Shown here one piece after another: positions 1-5,248 of a stretch of DNA of 8,350 nucleotides. The notes below the pieces were generated by a model, which was not told the DNA's origin, made no database searches, and saw only the letters and a program-made list of their open reading frames with translations. Within the stretch, counting starts at the first letter, position 1. Every line of letters begins with the position of its first letter. The translations under genes were made by a program, and so were the position numbers. Origin of the DNA: Candidatus Iainarchaeum sp. (GTDB lineage Archaea; Iainarchaeota; Iainarchaeia; Iainarchaeales; DTGL01); contig JAFCFP010000044.1 of NCBI GenBank assembly GCA_017608575.1, forward strand, positions 1-8,350, in the 5' to 3' direction.

Positions 1-290
1 AGTGGATCCTTTGTAGCTTCCACATGGAATGAAATAATTGAAGCGCCGGCTTCAGCGAATGCTTCAACATGCTTTTCCGGTTCAACAATCATTAAATGAA
101 CATCCAATGGTTTTCTAGATTTTACTTTTTTTAGAACAGCATTTCCAAAAGTAATGTTTGGAACAAACACTCCATCCATTACGTCCACATGGATTAAGTC
201 AGAGAATTTTTCCACTGCCTTTATTTCCTCGTTAAGTTTTCCAAAATCAGCGGAAAGAATGCTTGGTGCAATCATAATTTTTTTCTTCAC
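1..290 (-). CDS. rpe: Ribulose-phosphate 3-epimerase, N-terminal part (3' end outside window)
   Basis: Interconverts ribulose-5-phosphate and xylulose-5-phosphate in the cytoplasmic pentose phosphate pathway. The visible ~96 residues carry the family hallmarks: IAPSILSADF near the N-terminus, HVDVMDGVFVPNITFG with the metal-binding His and catalytic Asp, then LDVHLMI and ISFHVEA. These are the first strands of a TIM barrel; roughly 120 more residues would lie beyond base 1. Start choice: a GTG at 290 gives MKKKIMIAPSI, matching the usual short leader of the family. An ATG at 275 and a GTG at 299 are in-frame alternatives, and none has a clear ribosome site. It lies 19 bases after the transketolase C-subunit stop, so it is probably the last visible gene of the pentose phosphate operon. 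Family assignment is firm; the exact start is not. Confidence 0.95.
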   Translation of the reverse strand, partial: MKKKIMIAPSILSADFGKLNEEIKAVEKFSDLIHVDVMDGVFVPNITFGNAVLKKVKSRKPLDVHLMIVEPEKHVEAFAEAGASIISFHVEATKDP

Positions 291-309
291 AAAAACCACA
301 CTCAAAATG

Positions 310-1278
310 TTATGTATAATTCTTTAATTGTTTTTTTGCGTTAAGCGCAATATTCTCTGCAGTAAAACCGTATTTTTTAAACAAATCCTTTGGTGAGCCA
401 CTTTCCGCAAACCTGTTCTCCAAGCCAATTCTTTTAAATGGAACACAGAGTCTCTCTTCTGAAAGCACTTCTGCAACTGCGCTTCCAAGGCCCCCAATTA
501 TTTGATGGTCCTCTGCTGTGATTATTGCTTTGGTTTCCCTTGCTGCTTTAATTATTGCTTTTTTATCAATTGGTTTTATTGTATGCATATTTATTATTCT
601 TGCACTGATTCCTTCTTTTTCAAGCAACACTGAAGCTTCTATTGCAATTGGCACCAGTGCACCACAGGCAATAATTGTTACATCGTTTCCCTTTCGCAAT
701 TGCACTGCTTTTCCGAATTCAAATTTGTAATCATTCCTGTAAATAACAGCGCTTTTTTCCCTGTTTGTTCTCAAATAACAGGGCTCATTAAAATCCTTCA
801 AAAACCAGGTTGCTTTTTCTGCTTCAATTGCATCAGCTGGAACAATCACATTCATTCTCGGCAGAGTGCGCATTAGTGAAATATCCTCTGTTGCCTGTGC
901 AGTTGGACCATCTTTTCCAGTAAAAATGCCAGCATGCGATCCAACAATTTTAACAGGCACATTGCCATAACAAACACTCTGCCTAATTATTTCAAACGCT
1001 CTCCCAGTTAAAAACATTGCAAAGCTTGAAACAAATGCTTTCTTTCCCTCCAATGCAAGACCTGTTGCCAAGCCAACAGCATTCATTTCACTAATTCCAG
1101 CGTAAAAAAACCTTTCAGGAGCCGTTTCTTTCAACCACAGAGAACGTGTTGAAGAAGCAAGGTCTGCGTCAACTGCAACAACAAGTTTGTCTTTTGCACC
1201 AATTTCTCTTATTGCTTTCCCATATCCATCGCGCGTTGCAATAAATTCTTCAAATTTTTCCCTTAACACTTCATTCAC
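310..1278 (-). CDS. tkt: Transketolase, C-terminal subunit (split transketolase)
   Basis: Second half of a two-gene transketolase: the pyrimidine-binding domain (about residues 12-180) and the C-terminal transketolase domain (about 190-315). It pairs with the product of the overlapping upstream gene to move two-carbon ketol units between sugar phosphates using thiamine diphosphate. GISEMNAVG (62-70) holds the Glu (E64) that activates the cofactor. GSHAGIFTGKDGPT (113-126) keeps the substrate-side His (H115) and Asp (D123), and YLRTNRE carries an Arg (R170). AEDHQIIGGLGSAVAEVL is the typical C-terminal-domain motif. The His that follows GPT in the bacterial and yeast enzymes (GPTHQ) is Ala127 here. 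The GTG start at 1278 overlaps the upstream stop by 8 bases and has AAAGGA five bases upstream, so translation is probably coupled, giving equal amounts of both halves. The length of 322 residues is normal for this subunit. Confidence 0.96.
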   Translation of the reverse strand: MNEVLREKFEEFIATRDGYGKAIREIGAKDKLVVAVDADLASSTRSLWLKETAPERFFYAGISEMNAVGLATGLALEGKKAFVSSFAMFLTGRAFEIIRQSVCYGNVPVKIVGSHAGIFTGKDGPTAQATEDISLMRTLPRMNVIVPADAIEAEKATWFLKDFNEPCYLRTNREKSAVIYRNDYKFEFGKAVQLRKGNDVTIIACGALVPIAIEASVLLEKEGISARIINMHTIKPIDKKAIIKAARETKAIITAEDHQIIGGLGSAVAEVLSEERLCVPFKRIGLENRFAESGSPKDLFKKYGFTAENIALNAKKQLKNYT

Positions 1279-2098
1279 CCAATTCCTTTAATGCCTGTTC
1301 CAATTGCTCTTGGGATAAAGCCTTTCCATGCCATTGTGGGTCATTCTCCATAAACGAAACACCCTTTCCCTTAACAGTTTTTGCAACAATTGCAAACGGC
1401 TTGTCTGATTTTTCAGCTTGCTCTAACGCTGAAGCAATTTGTTGCAAGTCATGGCCATTAATTTCAACAGTGCTCCAACCAAATGCCTTGAATTTTTCCG
1501 CCACAGGCTCCACATTCATTATATCCTTTGTATAACCATCATTCTGGCAGCCGTTCCTGTCAATAATTACAATCAAATTATTCAGTTTATGAAATCCAGC
1601 AAACATCGCTGTCTCCCAAACAATCCCTTCCTGTATTTCTCCATCTCCAACCAATGCATACACTTTGTGCTTTTTTCCATCCATTTTTGCCGCTAAAGCC
1701 ATGCCACTTGCAACACTGAACGCTTGCCCCAATGAGCCTGAAATTGTTTCAATGCCTGGTGTTTTTCTTTCAGGGTGTCCCTGCAATAAACTGTTTATTT
1801 CCCTGAAATGCCACAATTCGCTTTCAGGAATAACACCTTTTAAGCAAAGAGCAGCATACAGTCCAGGGCAAGCATGCCCCTTGCTTAAAACAAACCTATC
1901 CCTTTTAGGATCGCTTGGATCGCTTGCATTAAAATTCATTTTATAAAAATACAAAACAGCCAGAATATCCGCTTCACTTAGTGAGCCGCCGGGATGCCCC
2001 GATTGAGTGTTTGTGGTCATTTTCAAGGAAAGCACTCTTATCTTTCGAGCAATTTCCTTCAATTCTTCCTCTTTTTCTTTGGAAAGAATTTTTTTCAT
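1271..2098 (-). CDS. tkt: Transketolase, N-terminal subunit (split transketolase)
   Basis: First half of the split transketolase: the diphosphate-binding domain that holds thiamine diphosphate and Mg2+. Visible motifs are SGHPGGSLS (33-41), the LSKGHA stretch (71-76) and the cofactor motif beginning GDGE (151-154), which ends at Asn182 of IIDRN. TVKGKGVSFME (241-251) and WHGK (256-259) close the domain. The length of 275 residues is usual for the stand-alone N-subunit of archaea and some bacteria. The ATG at 2098 lies 12 bases after the transaldolase stop, without a strong ribosome site, so it probably depends on translation of the gene before it. Its TGA stop lies inside the start of the C-subunit gene. 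Nothing looks broken. Confidence 0.97.
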   Translation of the reverse strand: MKKILSKEKEEELKEIARKIRVLSLKMTTNTQSGHPGGSLSEADILAVLYFYKMNFNASDPSDPKRDRFVLSKGHACPGLYAALCLKGVIPESELWHFREINSLLQGHPERKTPGIETISGSLGQAFSVASGMALAAKMDGKKHKVYALVGDGEIQEGIVWETAMFAGFHKLNNLIVIIDRNGCQNDGYTKDIMNVEPVAEKFKAFGWSTVEINGHDLQQIASALEQAEKSDKPFAIVAKTVKGKGVSFMENDPQWHGKALSQEQLEQALKELGE

Positions 2099-2110
2099 TC
2101 AAACCAACTT

Positions 2111-2764
2111 TTAAATCTTTTGCTTTGACTTTTTTGCATCATCCATAAAACGTTTTATTCCCTCGCTTGTTTTTGCATGGGAAACCATTTTTTTAAGCAC
2201 TTCAAACGGCACGGTTGCAATGTCTGCTCCAAGCAATGCAGCTTCAATTACATGCATTGGATGTCTTACACTGGCAACAATTATTTTTGTTTTAAAGCCA
2301 TAATTCCTGTAAATTTGCACTATTTCCGCTACAAGCTTCATTCCATCGTTTCCAATATCGTCAAGCCTTCCCACAAAAGGACTAACATAATCCGCACCAG
2401 CAATTGCTGCAAGCAATGCCTGGTTTGCACTGAAGACTAGCGTGCAATTTGTTTTAATTCCCTTTTTGCTCAAAGCCTTTATTGCTTTTAATCCTTCTTC
2501 GCACATTGGAATTTTTATTATTACATTTTTGTGAATCTTGCTTAATTTTTCCGCTTCTCTGATCATTTCCTCTGCTTTCAAGGAAAGCACTTCAGCGCTT
2601 ATTGGGCCATTAACAATTTTGCATATTTCCCTGACAGCACTCTTAAAATCCTTGTGCCCGGCTTTTGCTACAAGCGTTGGATTGGTTGTCACACCGCTTA
2701 AAATTCCCCATGAATTAGCCTCACGAATTGCATTAATATCAGCAGTATCCAAAAAGATTTCCAT
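2111..2764 (-). CDS. tal: Transaldolase, short TalC/MipB-type family
   Basis: A 217-residue single-barrel aldolase of the short transaldolase/fructose-6-phosphate aldolase family. It moves a dihydroxyacetone unit between sugar phosphates through a Schiff base. Visible features are LDTADI with Asp6, GVTTNPTLV (24-32), the Schiff-base lysine K84 in VIIKIPM, and TNCTLVFSANQALLAA with SPFVGRLDDIG (128-138). Two residues separate transaldolases from fructose-6-phosphate aldolases: E. coli FsaA has Gln59 and Tyr131, while transaldolases have Glu and Phe. Here the equivalents are Glu58 (SAEV) and Phe130 (SPFV), so I call transaldolase. It is the first gene of the pentose phosphate block, with GAGGGGG a few bases before the ATG. 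The transketolase N-subunit gene follows after 12 bases. Confidence 0.95.
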   Translation of the reverse strand: MEIFLDTADINAIREANSWGILSGVTTNPTLVAKAGHKDFKSAVREICKIVNGPISAEVLSLKAEEMIREAEKLSKIHKNVIIKIPMCEEGLKAIKALSKKGIKTNCTLVFSANQALLAAIAGADYVSPFVGRLDDIGNDGMKLVAEIVQIYRNYGFKTKIIVASVRHPMHVIEAALLGADIATVPFEVLKKMVSHAKTSEGIKRFMDDAKKSKQKI

Positions 2765-2769
2765 TCAAA

Positions 2770-2779
2770 CCCCCTCTTT
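2770..2779 (-). promoter_or_regulatory. Ribosome binding site of the transaldolase gene
   Basis: Reads AAAGAGGGGG on the minus strand, ending five bases before the ATG at 2764. It is the strongest ribosome site in the pentose phosphate block, fitting its place at the head of the operon. The following bases, GTTTGA just before the ATG, recur before the transketolase N-subunit start. Confidence 0.7.
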
Positions 2780-2828
2780 AAAACAAAAAAATCAATGAAA
2801 AGAAATGCTAATTGAATGGGAAAAGAAG

Positions 2829-2838
2829 TATTTAAAAA
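2829..2838 (-). promoter_or_regulatory. Candidate TATA box for the pentose phosphate operon
   Basis: Minus strand reads TTTTTAAATA about 65-75 bases upstream of the transaldolase ATG. With the usual archaeal spacing of about 25 bases to the start of transcription, the message would begin near 2805 and carry a leader of about 40 bases that includes the ribosome site. No good purine-rich BRE is visible just upstream, and AT-rich DNA yields such boxes by chance, so this is a candidate only. Confidence 0.4.
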
Positions 2839-2845
2839 GGTAATC

Positions 2846-2869
2846 AAGGGCGCTTCAAAAGCGCCCCTT
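2846..2869 (-). terminator. Terminator-like hairpin between methyltransferase and transaldolase genes
   Basis: A perfect 8-base-pair GC-rich stem (GGGCGCTT with AAGCGCCC, 2848-2866) around a three-base loop. The stem can extend by two A-T pairs if one base is bulged. On the minus strand it is followed by TTGATTACCTTTTT, so a T run lies eight bases downstream. It sits after the methyltransferase stop and directly before the candidate TATA box of the next operon, which suits the end of the reductase-methyltransferase transcript. The T run does not touch the stem, so it could also be an RNA-stabilising element rather than a terminator. Confidence 0.55.
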
Positions 2870-2925
2870 TGTTTATTACTTGCCAGTCTTCTTCTGCAAG
2901 GGAGTTTTCTTTTGTTTGGCTTTTT

Positions 2926-3597
2926 TCAGGGTTTGGTGTGCTTTTTTGTTTCTTGTTTCTTTCCTCTTTTTTTGGTGTTTTTTTCAAACAAAAGCACTGC
3001 ATACATGCTTCCTTTTTCGCCTGCTTTGTTGCCTATTCTTTTGTTGAGCCTTCGGGAAGGCGTGCACACGAGTTCGAATTTTTGCAGTTTCCAGCCATTC
3101 ATTTCCTTTTCAATCATTGCTTTGTTTAGTTTGTGCAAGTGCCCCCTTGTGTTCATTCCCCATAAAAGAGAGAAAGCTCTCCAAAAATATCCATGTTCCA
3201 TTGGAACACTGAGCAGAATTTTTTCCCTTGCAATTCTTTTAAGTTCAGCCAGGGCTTTCTTCCAATTTGGAACATGTTCAAGTGTTTCAGTGCAAAGCAC
3301 AAAATCAAAGCTTTCATTTTTAATCGGCAAAAATTCAGCATTTGCCAGAATAAAACTGTCCATTTTTGTTTTCTCACGAGCAATAAGTAGTTTTTTTAAC
3401 TCCAAATCAATGCCACTGCAAAAAGAAAATCCTTTGGTTTCAATTGCTTTTTGAACATAGTAACCTGAACCGCAGCCAATCTCGATAAAAGTTTTTCCCT
3501 TAAATTCCTTCATTAATTTTTCAATTTTTTCCTCACGGGCCTTGCAGCCAAGAAGCCTTCCTCTTATAGAAGAATAATAAAACTCTTGTTCCTCCAT
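2926..3597 (-). CDS. Class I SAM-dependent methyltransferase, substrate unknown
   Basis: A Rossmann-fold methyltransferase of the broad Methyltransf_11/UbiE-like group. Counting from the ATG at 3597 (223 residues), motif I is EIGCGSGYY (39-47), the ribose-binding acidic loop is GIDLE with D64, and NAEFLPI (86-92) binds adenine. FDFVLCTETLEHVPNW (97-112) is motif IV and the following helix. VPMEHGYFW, HLHKL and the final strand SMYAVLLFEK complete the fold. A 17-residue tail made mostly of Lys, Thr and Gln follows; all three frames are lysine-rich there, so the true end is uncertain. In-frame GTGs at 3612 and 3603 are alternative starts, and none has a good ribosome site. It lies 25 bases after the thioredoxin reductase-like gene and is probably transcribed with it. 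Substrate cannot be inferred. Confidence 0.88.
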   Translation of the reverse strand: MEEQEFYYSSIRGRLLGCKAREEKIEKLMKEFKGKTFIEIGCGSGYYVQKAIETKGFSFCSGIDLELKKLLIAREKTKMDSFILANAEFLPIKNESFDFVLCTETLEHVPNWKKALAELKRIAREKILLSVPMEHGYFWRAFSLLWGMNTRGHLHKLNKAMIEKEMNGWKLQKFELVCTPSRRLNKRIGNKAGEKGSMYAVLLFEKNTKKRGKKQETKKHTKP

Positions 3598-3622
3598 TTT
3601 CACGGAAAACACTTTTTAAGTT

Positions 3623-4549
3623 TTAATTCTTTTTTTCCAAAAGGAATTGGAAGACTGATTCTGCAGCAATTGCTCCAGTGCCAGCTGCCACAATTGCTTG
3701 GGCGAATGCCCCACTTACATCTCCTGCAGCAAACACGCCTTTCACAGTAGTGCGGCCTTCTTTGCTTGTTTCAATATAGCCCTTTTTGTCCAATTTGCAG
3801 CCAAGTTCTCTGGCAATTGAATTCTGTGGCAAAAGACCAATGTAAACAAAAACACCCTGGCATTCAATCATGCTGCTTTCCCCTGTTTGCGTGTTTTCCA
3901 CTTCAATTCCTTCAACCATTGTGTCTCCAAATATTCTCACTATCTTCCTGTTGGTTAGCACTTCAATGTTTTTCTTTTTTTGTAGTTGATCCAAATAAAC
4001 CGCATCAGCTTTAATTTGAGAGCCAAACTCTATTATGAACACCTTTTTGCAGATGTCAGCCAAGAAAAGCGCATTTGTTATGCCTGAATTGCCACCGCCA
4101 ATTACTGCCACTGTTTTTTCCCTGAACATTGGCCCATCGCATGTTGCACAATATGTGACGCCTTTTCCAAGCAATTCTTTTTCTCCCGGCACATTCAATT
4201 GCTTGTGCGTTGTGCCAGTGGCAATTATTATTGCTTTTGCATTTATTTTTTCGCCAGTGGATAATTCCAATTCAAATCCTTGAGTGCTTTTTTTTGCGTG
4301 TTCCACTGTTATGCCTTCCTCTATTTTGATTCCTTGGGCTTTTGCGTGTTCAGCCATTTTTTGCGCTAACTCAATTCCCTTTATTTCCTTAAAGCCAGTG
4401 TAGTTTTCCAATAACACTGAATCAGCCACATATCCTCCCGCAATTCCCTTTTCAAATAATCTCACTGAAAGGTTTTTTCTTTTTGCATAAATTGCTGCAG
4501 TGATTCCAGCTGGTCCAGCGCCAATTATTGCCAAACCCAATTCGTTCAT
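3623..4549 (-). CDS. trxB: Thioredoxin reductase-like FAD flavoprotein, NADH-type signature
   Basis: A 308-residue low-molecular-weight pyridine nucleotide-disulfide reductase. It would pass electrons from a nicotinamide cofactor through FAD and a redox-active cysteine pair to a thioredoxin- or glutaredoxin-like partner in the cytoplasm. FAD-binding GAGPAG is at 10-15, the active-site pair is C134-A-T-C137 followed by DGPMF, the second Rossmann motif is GGGNSG (151-156), and the FAD end motif is FAAGDVSGA. The HRRxxxR motif of NADPH-dependent thioredoxin reductases is missing. Instead the second Rossmann strand ends in Glu, in IIEFGSQIKAD, as in AhpF. I chose ATG 4549, which starts just before the FAD motif and has AGTGAT four bases upstream; an ATG at 4591 would add an unlikely 14 residues overlapping the promoter. 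No partner thioredoxin is in the window. Confidence 0.93.
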   Translation of the reverse strand: MNELGLAIIGAGPAGITAAIYAKRKNLSVRLFEKGIAGGYVADSVLLENYTGFKEIKGIELAQKMAEHAKAQGIKIEEGITVEHAKKSTQGFELELSTGEKINAKAIIIATGTTHKQLNVPGEKELLGKGVTYCATCDGPMFREKTVAVIGGGNSGITNALFLADICKKVFIIEFGSQIKADAVYLDQLQKKKNIEVLTNRKIVRIFGDTMVEGIEVENTQTGESSMIECQGVFVYIGLLPQNSIARELGCKLDKKGYIETSKEGRTTVKGVFAAGDVSGAFAQAIVAAGTGAIAAESVFQFLLEKKN

Positions 4550-4580
4550 TTCAATCACTGAAAAAAATAACCGCGAAATG

Positions 4581-4588
4581 TTTAAATA
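4581..4588 (-). promoter_or_regulatory. Candidate TATA box for the reductase-methyltransferase unit
   Basis: Minus strand reads TATTTAAA about 32-40 bases upstream of the ATG at 4549, which would leave a very short leader of about 10 bases, as is common in archaea. A second AT-rich box (TATTATAAG, 4600-4608) is a possible alternative. Neither has a clear BRE. Confidence 0.4.
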
Positions 4589-4613
4589 CACAGAACGCTC
4601 TTATAATAGTGAA

Positions 4614-4624
4614 TTTTAAAATAA
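4614..4624 (+). promoter_or_regulatory. Candidate TATA box with BRE-like element for the surface-protein cassette
   Basis: TTTTAAAATAA preceded by the purine-rich AGTGAA, which resembles an archaeal BRE followed by a TATA box. Transcription would start near 4643, about 20 bases before the TTG start at 4664, leaving room for the ribosome site at 4651-4659. The whole stretch 4592-4650 is very AT-rich, so other boxes (for example TTATAATA at 4601) are possible. Confidence 0.45.
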
Positions 4625-4650
4625 CAACCAATATTAATTTTAATTAGTTA

Positions 4651-4659
4651 AAAGGTGAT
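4651..4659 (+). promoter_or_regulatory. Ribosome binding site deciding a TTG start
   Basis: AAAGGTGAT lies four bases before the TTG at 4664. The GTG (4655) and ATG (4658) that open the same frame fall inside this site, so they are poor start candidates. The paralogous gene at 7444 also begins with TTG, which supports this choice. Confidence 0.6.
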
Positions 4660-4663
4660 GTGC

Positions 4664-5248
4664 TTGCGTTTGGGGAAAGAGAAGGAAACTGTTTTTCTTC
4701 TATTAATTATTGCAGCAATGGTTGCCTTTGGCATTTTTTCAAACATTTTTTCAACTCCACCTTTTGACTCAGAGTTTAAAAAAATGAGCAAAATCTGGCT
4801 TGACCGCGGCATAAAAGAAGAAAAACTCCACCTTGCAGTTGACGAACTCCGCCAACAACCCAAAGAAAAACTGCTTGAAATGAAGGCAGATCTTGCATTC
4901 TTCAAAGCGCATGAAAAAAATGATTCCATTATTGAGCTTGCAACAGTTTATGATTCTTTAATTGATTATATTATTGCAGAAAAAAGGCTTGCAAGCACAA
5001 AGGCAGCCCTGGCAGGCAAAGAGAATCCCTGTGAAAGCATTCCCTGCTATGAAGAACTTGTAAAAGAGTCAGAGGAATTACTTTACTCAACAAACAATTA
5101 TGTAGCAAACGCAAATGATTTTGCAAGACTTCACGCTGAACAATCAAGAAAAATAGCAATGTTTTCTTCTAAAACAATTTCAAAAAAAGACACTGGCTTG
5201 AATAAGATGAAGCAGTTCCTTGAAGCTTTAAAGGAGGCATGCAAGTGA
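4664..5248 (+). CDS. Membrane-anchored helical protein, cassette copy 1 (unrecognised family)
   Basis: A 194-residue protein of no family I know. After a short charged start (MRLGKEKE) comes one hydrophobic segment at about residues 9-29, then a long, mostly helical region rich in Lys, Glu, Ala and Leu. The outer part should face outside the cell, anchored by the single N-terminal helix. Cysteines are C123, C128 and C193. C128 and C193 have counterparts in the paralogue at 7444-8025, so a disulfide closing a helical hairpin is likely. The two align end to end, for example ELATVYDSLIDYIIAEK with ELSNVYVALTDYIIAKK. Its stop overlaps the start of the secreted protein gene by four bases (GTGA), so the two are probably translated together and may act together. 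ATG 4658 is the alternative start. Existence is firm; function is unknown. Confidence 0.85.
   Translation: MRLGKEKETVFLLLIIAAMVAFGIFSNIFSTPPFDSEFKKMSKIWLDRGIKEEKLHLAVDELRQQPKEKLLEMKADLAFFKAHEKNDSIIELATVYDSLIDYIIAEKRLASTKAALAGKENPCESIPCYEELVKESEELLYSTNNYVANANDFARLHAEQSRKIAMFSSKTISKKDTGLNKMKQFLEALKEACK
5230..5237 (+). promoter_or_regulatory. Ribosome binding site inside the preceding gene, deciding a GTG start
   Basis: AAAGGAGG ends seven bases before the GTG at 5245 but only one base before the ATG at 5239. The spacing favours GTG, giving a four-base GTGA overlap with the upstream stop. This mirrors the ATGA overlap in the second cassette. Confidence 0.65.

Noticed and set aside
2111..2764. 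Fructose-6-phosphate aldolase instead of transaldolase
   Set aside because: Positions matching FsaA Gln59 and Tyr131 are Glu58 and Phe130 here, the transaldolase pattern, and the gene sits with transketolase and epimerase.
2816..3454. A plus-strand open frame of 212 codons that looks like a membrane protein rich in Phe and Leu
   Set aside because: It lies opposite the methyltransferase gene, whose Lys/Glu codons become Phe/Leu on the other strand. The methyltransferase motifs are unmistakable, so this is an antisense shadow.
3623..5248. Functional link between the thioredoxin reductase-like gene and the cysteine-containing surface proteins
   Set aside because: They are on opposite strands and the reductase acts in the cytoplasm. 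Adjacency alone is not enough to propose that it serves the secreted disulfides.
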